From positions 1 to 64,000 of the forward strand of contig JAKAWV010000008.1 of NCBI GenBank assembly GCA_021827205.1: a stretch of 64,000 nt of DNA. The letters run 5' to 3'. Within the stretch, counting starts at the first letter, position 1, and every line of letters starts with the position of its first letter. The translations under genes and the position numbers were made by a program. Of this stretch, positions 30,315 through 40,752 are shown in pieces. This stretch comes from Pseudomonadota bacterium. Lineage in GTDB: Bacteria > Pseudomonadota > Gammaproteobacteria > Xanthomonadales > Rhodanobacteraceae. The notes beneath the pieces are model-generated. The model did not search any database, had not been told where the DNA came from, and saw only the letters and a list, made by a program, of their open reading frames with translations.

Positions 30315-31588
30315 ATTGTCACCTGCACAGGGATGGCTTGCGCCGTTGCGCCGTTTGCGCCGATGTGCGCCGTTGTGGCATCGGAGCACAAGGGCGCAGG
30401 GGTGCGCCGATCAGGCGCTCCCTTGCGTGGGGGTGTGGGGGATTGGCGCATCGGCGCATCGGCGCAAAACTCTGCGGCAGGGATCAGTCGGGTGCGTGTC
30501 TTTCGTGCCGCGTTACTGAACGGCTCGGCCTTCAGGTGCCCGGACCCCAGCAGGGAATCGATCGCTCGCCAGAATGGCAGGCGCCCGGCATTGCCGCGAA
30601 GTTCGGGCGGAAAGTCGGGCAGCGTATCGAGCGCCCTTTGCGTGGTGCACGGCCCGCTGCGTGCCAGCAGAACGTCCGCGCCCTGCGACCGAACGGCCTT
30701 GATTGCTCGCATTAGCGCATCGGCATGCTTGCCCATGGCGTCGGCGCGCTCGGCTTCGCTCGGGGCATGCGCTAGCACTGGGATGCCTTGCGGGTTGAAC
30801 GCGAGCCGGATCGATGCGACCCGCTTGCAGAGATTGCTTTTCTCGTGATCGAGCGACAACCCGGCAGGCTCCGCGTGCGACAGGGCAAGCCGACTGCGGG
30901 CGGAGTTGTGCCAAGACACCGAGCCTATAAAGTTTTGCTGTGCGCCCCTGCCACGGGCGGCCAGCTTGTCGATGTGGACGAGCAGCAGGACGGCGCAATC
31001 GCGTTCACGTGCGAGCTTGCCGAGGAGTCGCCGCATGAAACATCGCACCGTGGCCTGACTGTTTGCGTCGCCCAGCAGCGCGTCGCTTGCATTGTCGATG
31101 ACAACGAGGCTGCACCCGCGCGCGGCTTCCGCAAGTTCCGTCATGACCGCCGTGGCGCGCAGATCGGTGTTGCCGTACTCCGAACGCTCGACCGCCAGCG
31201 CCGCGTCGGAAGTCACGCCGTCCAATAGCACCAGATTTTGCGCGATACGCGGCAGGCTCAGCCTGTAGGCAGCCGCGATCTTGCGCAAGCGCCACGCGCA
31301 GAGAGTAAGTTCATCTTCCAAGGTCACAAACGCGACGTGCCCCGGCTCGACGTGCAGGCCGGCCCAATCGACACCGCAGGCAACGTGCGCCGCGAGGGCA
31401 AGCGCCAGCGTGGACTTGCCGCTGCCGCCGTGACCCGACAACAGAGTTACATGGCGACGCGGCAGGATCGAATCGACCACGAACTGCGCGGGCGCGTGCT
31501 CGGGCACCGTGTCCAGCGTGTAGGCGCTCAGTTCGGGCGCAGCCTCGTCCGTTTGGACGTCTGGACGTTTGGCCGTCCGCGCATTCAC
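30311..31588 (-). CDS. AAA-family ATPase, RepA-like (RecA fold)
   Basis: GTG start overlapping the AlpA stop; HVTLLSGHGGSGKSTLALALAAHVACG (Walker A), CSLVVIDNASDALLGDANSQATVRCFMRRLLGKLARERDCAVLLLVHIDK. Confidence 0.85.
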   Translation of the reverse strand: MNARTAKRPDVQTDEAAPELSAYTLDTVPEHAPAQFVVDSILPRRHVTLLSGHGGSGKSTLALALAAHVACGVDWAGLHVEPGHVAFVTLEDELTLCAWRLRKIAAAYRLSLPRIAQNLVLLDGVTSDAALAVERSEYGNTDLRATAVMTELAEAARGCSLVVIDNASDALLGDANSQATVRCFMRRLLGKLARERDCAVLLLVHIDKLAARGRGAQQNFIGSVSWHNSARSRLALSHAEPAGLSLDHEKSNLCKRVASIRLAFNPQGIPVLAHAPSEAERADAMGKHADALMRAIKAVRSQGADVLLARSGPCTTQRALDTLPDFPPELRGNAGRLPFWRAIDSLLGSGHLKAEPFSNAARKTRTRLIPAAEFCADAPMRQSPTPPRKGAPDRRTPAPLCSDATTAHIGANGATAQAIPVQVTI

Positions 31589-31833
31589 TGCTGCGCTCCG
31601 TCGCGCTCGGCGCAGCGCTCGGAAATCCACGTTTCGATTTCGTCAGACCGCCACGCTCGGGCAGTGGCAGTCAGCGGGACGGGTGCCGGAAATCGACCTT
31701 CGCGGATCAGATCGTAAATTGAACTGCGGGCAAGGCCGGTGCTGCGGATGACTTCGGGAAGTCGCAACAGGCGCGGCGGCGCATAAACCTCGTGGGGGGG
31801 ATGTGTGGCGGGCATGGCGGGTTTCTCCGGCAC
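31585..31833 (-). CDS. AlpA-family HTH transcriptional regulator
   Basis: RLLRLPEVIRSTGLARSSIYDLIREGRFPAPVPLTATARAWRSDEIETWISER. Confidence 0.9.
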   Translation of the reverse strand: MPEKPAMPATHPPHEVYAPPRLLRLPEVIRSTGLARSSIYDLIREGRFPAPVPLTATARAWRSDEIETWISERCAERDGAQQ

Positions 31834-31887
31834 CGCTCGGGAATTGGCGGCGTCGGCAGCACATCATCCGCACGAAACGCGCGCGTG

Positions 31888-32298
31888 CTAAGCATCCGCA
31901 CGTTTCATTTTCAGGGCGCGCCGAATGGTTGATGGATCCTTGCGATACCGCTTCGCCAGCAGCACAGCAAGGTCACGCGGGTTGCGGCCTTCCTTGATCA
32001 GGCGGGCAGCTTGCGCGCGGCATTTGTCCTGCCAGTTGTTGGCAGCTTCCATCTTGCGCAATCCCGCGGTTTTATTGCCACCACGTTTGCGCCCGACGCG
32101 CTGCTTGTGGCCTTCGCGGATCAAGCTCGGGGCATTCGTGTATCTCAACCCTTCAGCCAAGCCAGCATCGAGCACTCGCTCTAGGTCCATCAACCCGGCG
32201 TTCAGTACAACACGGCAGCCGGGGCAGCGATACGGCTGCATCCAGTCATCCGCAGGGGCGGCGGGTCGTTCTATGGCTTTCTTGCGCATGGCCTTCAC
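31888..32298 (-). CDS. Hypothetical protein, putative HTH C-terminus
   Basis: YRCPGCRVVLNAG...RNPRDLAVLLAKRYRKDPSTIRRALKMKRADA. Confidence 0.65.
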   Translation of the reverse strand: MKAMRKKAIERPAAPADDWMQPYRCPGCRVVLNAGLMDLERVLDAGLAEGLRYTNAPSLIREGHKQRVGRKRGGNKTAGLRKMEAANNWQDKCRAQAARLIKEGRNPRDLAVLLAKRYRKDPSTIRRALKMKRADA

Positions 32299-32379
32299 TC
32301 CATGCCTTCAGAAGGACGCCACGGCAGCCGGTGAAGGTGTCCGGCGTTCGGTGATCAGCCTAGCCGTGGCGATTGCAGT

Positions 32380-32793
32380 TTATTTGCCCCGCGTCCAGTT
32401 TTCGCAGCGCAGCCCCGGCACGCGCCGGAACTCGCGCAGATTGTCCGTCACCAGCACCAGGTCGCGCGCGACAGCCTGCGCGGCAATCAGCAGGTCCAGC
32501 GGGCCGATGCTGGCGCCCTTGCGTTCGAGTGCGGCGCGGATGCGCCCGTAAGCCGTTGCGTCGGTGTCCAGGAACGGCAGCGCCGTGAACCCGTGCGTCA
32601 CCACGTCCAGGGCGCTGCGCACCGGCGCGGTGCGTTGCGACTTTTCCGCGCCGTACAGCAGTTCGGCCAGCACCAGGCTGGACAGGTGCAGGCGGTTGGG
32701 TGCAAGGCTTGTCAGGCGATTCAGCAGCGAACGCGGCTCGCCTTTCAGCGCGGCAATGATCGTGCAGGTGTCCAGCAGGTAGGCGTCGGCCAC
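32380..32793 (-). CDS. vapC: VapC-family PIN-domain toxin
   Basis: MADAYLLDTCTIIAALKGEP...SSLVLAELLYGAEKS...GPLDLLIAAQAVARDLVLVTDNLREFRRVPGLRCENW. Confidence 0.92.
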   Translation of the reverse strand: MADAYLLDTCTIIAALKGEPRSLLNRLTSLAPNRLHLSSLVLAELLYGAEKSQRTAPVRSALDVVTHGFTALPFLDTDATAYGRIRAALERKGASIGPLDLLIAAQAVARDLVLVTDNLREFRRVPGLRCENWTRGK

Positions 32794-32796
32794 GGC

Positions 32797-33045
32797 TCAA
32801 AAGTCCAGCGCGGGCACCGGCTCTGTCACGCCTTGCTCGGGCCGTGCCCAATCCTTGAAGGCATCGCCGGCGTGGGCGCGGGCGAGGGCGAACACGTCGG
32901 CGGCGGTGCGTGGCTTCGGACGCAAGATCAGCGCGCCATCGTCGGTGCGGGAAATATCGACTTCCTCGGCGTCAAGCCGGAAGCGTGCCGGAATGCGCAC
33001 GGCCTGTGAATTGGCGAGCGTGAACAGTTTGGCGGTGGCGTTCAT
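32797..33045 (-). CDS. vapB: VapB-family antitoxin (AbrB-like)
   Basis: MNATAKLFTLANSQAVRIPARFRLDAEEVDISRTDDGALILRPKPRT; adjacent to vapC. Confidence 0.9.
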   Translation of the reverse strand: MNATAKLFTLANSQAVRIPARFRLDAEEVDISRTDDGALILRPKPRTAADVFALARAHAGDAFKDWARPEQGVTEPVPALDF

Positions 33046-33120
33046 GGCAGTATCCCGGCGTCCACCATGGACGCCTGCGGCTCAGTATAGACCGCTGCGG
33101 ATACGGTTCGAGGATACGGT

Positions 33121-34314
33121 TCAGCCGCCGCGCCGGATCGGCACCACGTCCGCACCGATGCGCAGGCCGTCCAGGTAGTCGCTCCATGCCTGCATCATGG
33201 CCTTGCGCTCGGGCAGGTGCGAAGCCCTGTTGTACGCCGCGCGCACTTGATTGCGTTCCGCGTGCGCAAGCTGGCGCTCGATGGCGTCGGGTGAATAGCC
33301 CAGCTCGTGCAGCAGCGTGGATGCCGTGCTGCGGAAGCCGTGGCCCGTCGCGGTCTGGCCGTCATAGCCCAGCGTGCGCAGCGCGAGCGTGACTGCATTC
33401 TCCGACATGGGCTTCTGCGCGGATCGCTGCGACGTGAACACGTACTGCCCGCGTCCGGTCAGCGGGTGCAGTTCGCGCAGGATGGCAACGGCTTGGGTAC
33501 TCAGCGGCACGATGTGCGGCGCGCGCATCTTCATCTTGTCGGCGGGGATGCTCCACGTGCCTGCGTCCAGGTCGATTTCCTGCCACTCCGCATGCCGCAG
33601 TTCGCCCGGTCGCACGAATACCAGCGGCGCGAGCTTCAGGGCGCAGGCCACTACAAAGCCGCCGCCGTAGCCGTGCAGTGCGCGCAGCAGTTCGCCCAGC
33701 TTGCGCGGGTCTGTGACGGCAGCGTGGTGTGTGACCTTGGGCGACTTGATCGCACCGCGCAGTGCAGCCACGGGGTCATGCGTGGCGCGCAGGGTTGCGA
33801 TGCCGTGCCGGAACACGGCGGAGATTTTCGCGCGCAGGCGGCGTGCGGTTTCCAGCAACTCGCGGTGTTCCAGGTCTTGCAGGATCGCCAGCACGTCGGC
33901 GGGGACAATCGAACCGATCGGCTTCGCGCCCAGCGCAGGCAACGCATGCTGTTCCAGCAGCCAGCGGTCCTTGGTCGCGGTGGCTTCGGATACATCGCGG
34001 CGTGACAGCCACTCGCGTGCCACGGCCTCGAAGGTTAGGGCGTTGGCCTGCTTGGTGGCCTTGCGTTCGGCGCTGGGGTCGATGCCCTCGGCAATCAGTT
34101 TGCGGGCTGCCTCGCGGCGCTCGCGGGCCAACAGCAGCGACACGTCGGGATACACGCCAAGGCTCAGCATCTTGTCCTTGCCGCCGAAGCCGTAGCGCAT
34201 GCGCCAGTACCGGGCACCCGTCGGATGCACCTCGATGCTCAGCCCGCGTTCGTCGGTGACACGGTAGAGCTTCGCACGCGGGCGCAGGTTCTTGAGCTTG
34301 GTATCCGACAGCAT
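33121..34314 (-). CDS. int: Tyrosine-type integrase (P4-like, DUF4102 N-terminus)
   Basis: MLSDTKLKNLRPRAKLYRVTDERGLSIEVHPTGARYWRMRYGFGGKDKMLSLGVYPDVSLLLARERR...TGHGFRSTASTLLHELGYSPDAIERQLAHAERNQVRAAYNRA. Confidence 0.96.
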   Translation of the reverse strand: MLSDTKLKNLRPRAKLYRVTDERGLSIEVHPTGARYWRMRYGFGGKDKMLSLGVYPDVSLLLARERREAARKLIAEGIDPSAERKATKQANALTFEAVAREWLSRRDVSEATATKDRWLLEQHALPALGAKPIGSIVPADVLAILQDLEHRELLETARRLRAKISAVFRHGIATLRATHDPVAALRGAIKSPKVTHHAAVTDPRKLGELLRALHGYGGGFVVACALKLAPLVFVRPGELRHAEWQEIDLDAGTWSIPADKMKMRAPHIVPLSTQAVAILRELHPLTGRGQYVFTSQRSAQKPMSENAVTLALRTLGYDGQTATGHGFRSTASTLLHELGYSPDAIERQLAHAERNQVRAAYNRASHLPERKAMMQAWSDYLDGLRIGADVVPIRRGG

Positions 34315-34490
34315 GGCGAGTAACTCCGGGACGCATGGGACTCGCGCCCAACTGGTTACTCGGAAAGTTACTCGCCCCAGAGGCCGGCTGCAAGCGGACA
34401 GCGGCGGACGTCCCCGGACGGGAAAATGGCGTTATCGCTAGGGTTTTGCTGGGTTTCCCGGACTGCTGCGGACGTGCCCGGATGCCTACT

Positions 34491-34575
<85 letters not shown>

Positions 34576-34681
34576 AGGTGTCACGCGGCGCGGCCGCGCG
34601 AGCCGCGTAATCTAGGCGGGCACAGGCGGTTTGTCAACGCGATGCTTGCAATTGCTCTGGGGCTGCGTGAGGCTCGCGGCC

Positions 34682-36931
34682 ATGATCAAAAAATTCTTCA
34701 GCAAGAAGCCTGCGCCAAGCACCGCGGCGAAGCCGCATAAAGCCGGCAAGTCCAAGTCCCGGGCCACCTTTCACGATCCGCAGGCGGCGCGCGAGGCCGC
34801 GCGCTACGAACATCCGATCCCCAGCCGTGAGGCGATTCTCGCGTTGCTGGAAACGCACGCTGCGCCAATGCTGCAGTCCGCGCTGGCCGATGCGCTGGGT
34901 TTGCTCGAGGACAGCCAGCGCGAGGCGCTGGGCAAGCGTCTGGCAGCGATGTTGCGCGATGGCCAGTTGCTGCAGAACCGGCGCAGCGGCTACGCGCCCG
35001 CGCAAAAGCTCGATCTGGTCGCCGGGCACGTCATCGCCAACGCCGAGGGCTTCGGCTTTCTGCGCGCCGATGCCGGCGGCGATGACCTGTATCTGGCGCC
35101 GGTGGAGATGCGCAAGGTGCTGCACGGCGATCGTGTGCTGGCCAGCGTGGTTGGTGTGGACAAGCGCGGGCGCCGGCAAGGTGCCATCGTCGAGGTGCTT
35201 GAGCGGCGCAGCCCGCGTCTGGTCGGGCGCATCGCGCGCGCGCGCGGCATCGCCACGGTAGTGCCGGATGACAAGCGCCTGCACCAGCCGGTGCTGATCG
35301 CCGCAGGGCAGGACATGGGTGCCGGCGAGGGCCAGATCGTGGTCGCCGAGATCACCGATCCGCCCGACGCGACGCACGGGCCGATCGGGCGCGTGGTCGA
35401 GCTGCTCGGCGAGAAGCTCAATGCCTCGCTGATCGTGCGTATGGCCATCGCCGCGCACGATCTGCCGCAGCACTGGTCGGCCGAAGTCAGCGCTGCCGCG
35501 GCGGCAACCGAACTGCAGGTGGATGCAGCGGAGCATGTCGGCCGCGCCGACCTGCGCGCTCTGCCCTTCGTCACCATCGATGGCGAGGACGCGCGTGATT
35601 TCGACGATGCCGTGCACGCTGTGCCGCTGCGCGAAGGCGGTTTTCGGCTGTGGGTGGCGATCGCCGATGTCGCGCATTACGTGCCGATCGGCAGCGCGCT
35701 GGACCGCGAGGCCGAGACGCGCGGCACCTCGGTGTATTTCCCCGGCTTCGTGGTGCCGATGCTGCCCGAGGTGCTGTCCAACGGCATCTGTTCGCTGAAG
35801 CCCGAGGTCGAGCGCCTGGCGCTGGTGTGCGAGATGCGTGTCGATGCCGACGGCAGCGTGAGCCGTGCGCGATTCGAGCACGCCATCATCCGTTCATACG
35901 CCCGGCTGACCTACACGCAGGTGTGGCAGGCGCTGAGCGATGCCACCGGTGCACGTCGGGCATTGGGTGCGTTGTGGCCGGCGATCGCCGATCTGCATGC
36001 GCTGTATCGCGTGCTTACGCTGGCACGCAGTGCGCGCGGCGCGATCGAGTTCGACAGCCCGGAAATGCAGTTTCGCCTCGACGCCAGGGGCGAAGTGCAG
36101 GCCATGGGCGCCTATGAGCGCAACGATGCGCATCGCCTGATCGAGGAATGCATGATCGCCGCCAACGTGCAGGCGGCGCGCTTTCTGGAGCGACAGCGTG
36201 TGCCGGCGCTGTACCGCGTGCACGACAAGCCGCCGGCGGAAAAGTACGCCGACCTGCTGGAATTTCTGCGCGAATTCAAGTTGCGCTTGCCGGCCTGGGA
36301 TGCGGTCACGCCCAAGGATTTCGCGCACCTGCTGCTGCGTGTGCGTGAGCGGCCCGAGGCGCTGCTGCTGCAGTCGGTACTGCTGCGCTCGCAAAGCCTT
36401 GCGGTGTACCAGGCTGCCAACGCCGGACACTTTGGACTGGCGCTGGATGCCTATACGCATTTCACCTCGCCGATCCGGCGCTATCCCGATCTGCTCGTGC
36501 ACCGCGCCATCGGCCACGCACTCAAGCAGGGTCAGCGTGGCGCATACGCCTACAGCATTGAGGCCATGACCACGCTGGCGCAGCATTGTTCGCGCCGCGA
36601 GCGCGTCGCCGACGAGGCCGAGCGCGAGGTCGATGAGCGCTATCAGTGCGCTTTCATGGAACGCCACGTCGGTGCGCGCTATGCCGGTGTGATCACCGGT
36701 GTGACCTCGTTCGGCTTATTCGTGGAGATGGTCGAAACGCGCATCAGTGGCCTGGTGCATGTTACCCAGTTGCCGGCCGATTTCTATCACTTCGAGGCGC
36801 AGCGACGTCTGTTGCAGGGCGAGCGCAGCAAGCGCAGCTATCGCCTCGGCGATCGCGTGCAGGTGCAGGTGCTGCGCGCCAGTCTGGAGGATCGCAAGAT
36901 CGATCTGCGTCTGGTGGAAGGGCGCGATTGA
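34682..36931 (+). CDS. rnr: Ribonuclease R
   Basis: TIDGEDARDFDDAVHA, ALDAYTHFTSPIRRYPDLLVHRAI, C-terminal S1 domain. Confidence 0.97.
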   Translation: MIKKFFSKKPAPSTAAKPHKAGKSKSRATFHDPQAAREAARYEHPIPSREAILALLETHAAPMLQSALADALGLLEDSQREALGKRLAAMLRDGQLLQNRRSGYAPAQKLDLVAGHVIANAEGFGFLRADAGGDDLYLAPVEMRKVLHGDRVLASVVGVDKRGRRQGAIVEVLERRSPRLVGRIARARGIATVVPDDKRLHQPVLIAAGQDMGAGEGQIVVAEITDPPDATHGPIGRVVELLGEKLNASLIVRMAIAAHDLPQHWSAEVSAAAAATELQVDAAEHVGRADLRALPFVTIDGEDARDFDDAVHAVPLREGGFRLWVAIADVAHYVPIGSALDREAETRGTSVYFPGFVVPMLPEVLSNGICSLKPEVERLALVCEMRVDADGSVSRARFEHAIIRSYARLTYTQVWQALSDATGARRALGALWPAIADLHALYRVLTLARSARGAIEFDSPEMQFRLDARGEVQAMGAYERNDAHRLIEECMIAANVQAARFLERQRVPALYRVHDKPPAEKYADLLEFLREFKLRLPAWDAVTPKDFAHLLLRVRERPEALLLQSVLLRSQSLAVYQAANAGHFGLALDAYTHFTSPIRRYPDLLVHRAIGHALKQGQRGAYAYSIEAMTTLAQHCSRRERVADEAEREVDERYQCAFMERHVGARYAGVITGVTSFGLFVEMVETRISGLVHVTQLPADFYHFEAQRRLLQGERSKRSYRLGDRVQVQVLRASLEDRKIDLRLVEGRD

Positions 36932-37689
36932 TGCAGGCGGAGTGGATCGTCGGCATCAATCCGGTCGAGGCCGCATTGGCCGAAGGCGCGGCGCGCGTGC
37001 GCGAGCTGTGGCTGGAGCGCGATGCGCACAACCCGCGTCTGCTGGCGCTGGCGCAGCAGGCGCAGCGTCTGGGCATCGCCGTGCAGACGCGCCCGCGCGC
37101 GGCGCTGGAGCGCATCGCCGCTGGCGCGCGCCACCAGGGCATTGCCGCGCACTGCGTCGCGGCGGCGGCGCTGGATGAAAATGCGCTGCCCGAATTGATC
37201 GCGGTTGCCGGACAGAACACGCTGCTACTGGTGCTGGATGGTGTGACCGATCCGCACAATCTCGGCGCGTGCCTGCGTTCGGCGGCGGCGGCCGGAGCGC
37301 AGGCGGTGATCGTGCCACGCGATCGCGCCGCCGCACTCAGCCCGGTGGTGCGCCGCGCCGCGGCCGGCGGCGCCGAGCGCGTGCCGCTGCTGCGGGTGAC
37401 CAATCTCGCGCGTAGCTTGTGCAGCCTCAAGGAGGCCGGGGTGTGGCTGGTCGGACTAGATGGTGCCGATGATGCCGTGCAGGCGCTGTACACGCTGGAT
37501 CTGCGCGGGCCGCTGGCGCTGGTGCTGGGCGCGGAAGGCGAGGGCATGCGCCGCCTGACCCGCGAAGCGTGCGATCATCTAGCGCGCATTCCCATGGCCG
37601 GCGCCATGGAGAGCCTGAATGTCTCCGTGGCTACCGGTATTGCCTTGTTCGAGGCGTTGCGTCAGCGCAGCGCGGGAGTCAAGCCATGA
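36931..37689 (+). CDS. rlmB: 23S rRNA (guanosine-2'-O)-methyltransferase RlmB (SpoU family)
   Basis: VLDGVTDPHNLGACLRSAAAAGAQAVIVPRDRAA...LVLGAEGEGMRRLTREACDHLARIPMAGAMESLNVSVATGI. Confidence 0.95.
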   Translation: MQAEWIVGINPVEAALAEGAARVRELWLERDAHNPRLLALAQQAQRLGIAVQTRPRAALERIAAGARHQGIAAHCVAAAALDENALPELIAVAGQNTLLLVLDGVTDPHNLGACLRSAAAAGAQAVIVPRDRAAALSPVVRRAAAGGAERVPLLRVTNLARSLCSLKEAGVWLVGLDGADDAVQALYTLDLRGPLALVLGAEGEGMRRLTREACDHLARIPMAGAMESLNVSVATGIALFEALRQRSAGVKP

Positions 37690-37955
37690 CGCTGCAATGG
37701 TTCGATTGGGTGGGGTTCGTCGGTGCCGCGCTGATCGTGATCGCGTATTTTCTGGTGCAAGCCGGGCGCTTGCGCGGCGACGGTAAGGCCAATCAAGTGC
37801 TGAATGCGCTCGGCGCGCTGGCGGTGATGGTGTCGCTGGTATTCGGTACCTTCAACTTCCCCGCGTTCGTGCTGGCAGCGGCCTGGCTGGCGGTGAGCCT
37901 GTACGGCATGATCTGGGGCGCGCGCCGTCGCCGCGGCACGCGCATGTTCCGCTGA
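37686..37955 (+). CDS. Small membrane protein (CBU_0592-like)
   Basis: WVGFVGAALIVIAYFLVQAGRLRGDGKANQVLNALGALAVMVSLVF. Confidence 0.75.
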   Translation: MTLQWFDWVGFVGAALIVIAYFLVQAGRLRGDGKANQVLNALGALAVMVSLVFGTFNFPAFVLAAAWLAVSLYGMIWGARRRRGTRMFR

Positions 37956-37962
37956 AGCGTTG

Positions 37963-38928
37963 TCAGTCAGCGTCGTTCAGCGACTGCAACCAGGCGTCAT
38001 CCGAGCCTTCGTTGACGCCCTCGAACAGCCACGTCGACAGATAGCGCTCGCCGGTGTCCGGCAGTACCGCCAGCACCACGCTGCCCGGCGCGACGGACCG
38101 CGCCACCTGCAGCGCCGCGGCGAAGGTGCCGCCGCAGGACAAGCCCACCAGAATGCCTTCCCGCTGCGCCAGCGCGCGCGCCTGATCGCGCGCTTCGTCT
38201 TCGGTCACGGTGATCACGCGCTGCGCGACGCTGCGATCGAGCACCGCAGGCACGAAATCCGGCGTCCAGCCCTGGATCTTGTGCGGGTGCCATGCCTCGC
38301 CCTTGAGCAGCGCCGCGGTCGCCGGCTCGGTGGCCACGATCTCGACATCGGGCCGCGCCAGCTTGAGCATCTGGCCCACGCCGGTGAGCGTGCCGCCGGT
38401 ACCCCAGCCGGACACGAAGTGATCCAGACGCCGGCCGGAGAAGTCGAGCAGGATTTCCGCCGCCGTGGTGTTGCGATGCCATGACGGATTGGCGGGATTC
38501 TCGAACTGGCGCGCGAGAAACGCGTCGTGCCGCGCAGCAAAGGCCTCGGCGTGGCGCACCATGCCGGTGCCGCGCTCGGCGGCCGGGGTGAGGATCACCT
38601 TGGCGCCATAGGCACGCATCAGCTTGCGGCGTTCGATCGAGAACGTCTCGGTCATGAACGCCACGAACGGATAGCCGCGCGCCGCGCACACCATGGCCAG
38701 GGCGATACCGGTGTTGCCCGAGGTGGCCTCGACCACCATCTGTCCGGGCTTGAGCGCGCCGCTGCGCTCGGCATCGAGGATCACGGCCAGAGCCAGCCGG
38801 TCCTTGACCGAGCCGCCGGGGTTGAAGGATTCGACCTTGACGTACATCTCCACGCCCGCGGGCGCGAGACGGTTGATGCGCACGATGGGCGTGCGCCCGA
38901 TCGCATCGGTGATGCTGTGCAGAATCAT
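37963..38928 (-). CDS. cysK: Cysteine synthase
   Basis: GRTPIVRINRL, NPGGSVKDRLALAVI, EATSGNTGIALAMVCAARGY, GWGTGGTLTGVGQ. Confidence 0.93.
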   Translation of the reverse strand: MILHSITDAIGRTPIVRINRLAPAGVEMYVKVESFNPGGSVKDRLALAVILDAERSGALKPGQMVVEATSGNTGIALAMVCAARGYPFVAFMTETFSIERRKLMRAYGAKVILTPAAERGTGMVRHAEAFAARHDAFLARQFENPANPSWHRNTTAAEILLDFSGRRLDHFVSGWGTGGTLTGVGQMLKLARPDVEIVATEPATAALLKGEAWHPHKIQGWTPDFVPAVLDRSVAQRVITVTEDEARDQARALAQREGILVGLSCGGTFAAALQVARSVAPGSVVLAVLPDTGERYLSTWLFEGVNEGSDDAWLQSLNDAD

Positions 38929-39173
38929 GGAACCTCCGCAGTCCGAATGAGGGTGAAACGCCGGGTGCGCTCAACGCGCGGGCAGGCAAGCGCAACATCG
39001 CGCGCCGGGGTGGCGGAGGTCAGGGAGCAGGTTCACGCGGCGCAGCTTACGCGCCTTGTCGCGACATCGCAAGCGATGGACGTCTAGACGTCCGCAACAG
39101 TGTGTTGACACGGCGCATTGAAAAACTGCGCGCGGATTGCGCGAACACCGATCAGTGCCCGCGCGCGAGGCGC

Positions 39174-39905
39174 TCAATCCTTGCGTGGGCGCTCGGGGTC
39201 GACGGCGCCCGTGGCGGTCAGGTCGCCTTTCTTGCGCGGCTCCTCCAGCGGCGTGCCGGTGGCGAGAAACCAGACGTTCTCGGCGATATTGGTGGCATGA
39301 TCGCCGATGCGCTCGATGTTCTTGGCCATGAACAACACATGCGTGGCCGGGGTGATGTTGCGCGAGTCTTCCATCATGTAGGTCAACAGCTCGCGGAACA
39401 GCGAGGTGTACAGCGCGTCGAGCTCGACATCACGCTCCCATACCAGGCGCGCCAGATCCGGATCGCTCTCGCGGTAGGCGATGAGTACGTCGCGCACCAG
39501 ATCGATCGCGGTCTCGGCGAGGGTCGGCAGGTTCGCCGCCGGCGGGATTGGCGCGCTGAGGTTGAGCGCGATGGTGCGCTTGGCCACGTTAGCGGCGTAA
39601 TCGCCGATGCGCTCGATGTCCGCGGCGATGCGCAGGGCCGCCATCACCTCGCGCAGATCGCGTGCCATCGGCTGGCGCCGTGCCAGCAGCAACAGCACGT
39701 CGTGACTGACCGAGGCTTCGAGCTGGTCGATGGCTTCGTCGTTGAGAATCACGCGCTCGGCGGCGCGGCTGTCGCGGCGTTCGAGCACGTCCATCGCGCC
39801 CTCGATCTGCGCGACCGCGATCTGGCCCATGCGCGCCAGCTCGCCTTTGAGGCGGGACAGCTCGTCGTCGTAACTGCGCAGAATGTGTTCGTTGCTGGTG
39901 GGCAT
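39174..39905 (-). CDS. phoU: Phosphate signalling complex protein PhoU
   Basis: HILRSYDDELSRLKGELARMGQIAVAQIEGAMDVLERRD; downstream of pstB. Confidence 0.95.
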   Translation of the reverse strand: MPTSNEHILRSYDDELSRLKGELARMGQIAVAQIEGAMDVLERRDSRAAERVILNDEAIDQLEASVSHDVLLLLARRQPMARDLREVMAALRIAADIERIGDYAANVAKRTIALNLSAPIPPAANLPTLAETAIDLVRDVLIAYRESDPDLARLVWERDVELDALYTSLFRELLTYMMEDSRNITPATHVLFMAKNIERIGDHATNIAENVWFLATGTPLEEPRKKGDLTATGAVDPERPRKD

Positions 39906-39948
39906 GGTCTCAACCTCGTGTGCGGGCCGCCGGGCGTTGGTATCGCAA

Positions 39949-40752
39949 TCAGCCGAAGCGGCCGGTGATGTAATCCTCGGTCTGCTTCTTGTCGGGCTTG
40001 GTGAAGATTTTTTCGGTATCGCCGAACTCGATCAACTCGCCCATGTACATGAAAGCCGTCTTGTCGGACACGCGCGCGGCCTGTTGCATGTTGTGGGTGA
40101 CGATGACGATGGTGAAATCGCGCTTGAGTTCCTCGATCAGTTGCTCGATGCGGCCGGTGGCGATCGGGTCCAGCGACGAAGTCGGCTCGTCCAGCAGCAG
40201 CACCTCCGGCTTCAGTGCGATCGCGCGCGCGATGCACAAGCGCTGCTGTTGACCACCGGACAGGCCCAGCGCGCTCTGCTTGAGCTTGTCCTTGGCCTCG
40301 TCCCACAGCGCCGCCTGGCGCAGCGCCAGCTCCACGCGCATGTCCATCTCGGACTTGGACAGGCGCTCGTGGTGACGGATGCCGTAGGCGATGTTCTCGA
40401 AGATCGACATCGGAAACGGCACCGGTTTCTGAAACACCATGCCGACCTTGCTGCGCAGGCGGTTGAGCGGGTAGCGCGCGTCGAGGATGTTTTCGCCATC
40501 GAGCAACACCTCGCCACGCGCTTCCAGCTTGGGATAAATCGCGTAGATGCGATTGAAGATGCGCAGCAGCGTGGACTTGCCACAGCCCGAAGGTCCGATG
40601 ATCGCGGTCACCCGGCGCTCGGGCACGTCCATGTTGACGTTCTTCAGCGCGTGGTAGCCCTGATAAAAGAAATCCAGCCCGCGCGCCACGATCTTGGTTG
40701 CGGAAACAGTCGCCGGAGCGAGCGGCTGGGAAAGTACGGCGGCGTCAGTCAT
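39949..40752 (-). CDS. pstB: Phosphate ABC transporter ATP-binding protein
   Basis: [60 protein letters not shown]. Confidence 0.97.
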   Translation of the reverse strand: MTDAAVLSQPLAPATVSATKIVARGLDFFYQGYHALKNVNMDVPERRVTAIIGPSGCGKSTLLRIFNRIYAIYPKLEARGEVLLDGENILDARYPLNRLRSKVGMVFQKPVPFPMSIFENIAYGIRHHERLSKSEMDMRVELALRQAALWDEAKDKLKQSALGLSGGQQQRLCIARAIALKPEVLLLDEPTSSLDPIATGRIEQLIEELKRDFTIVIVTHNMQQAARVSDKTAFMYMGELIEFGDTEKIFTKPDKKQTEDYITGRFG

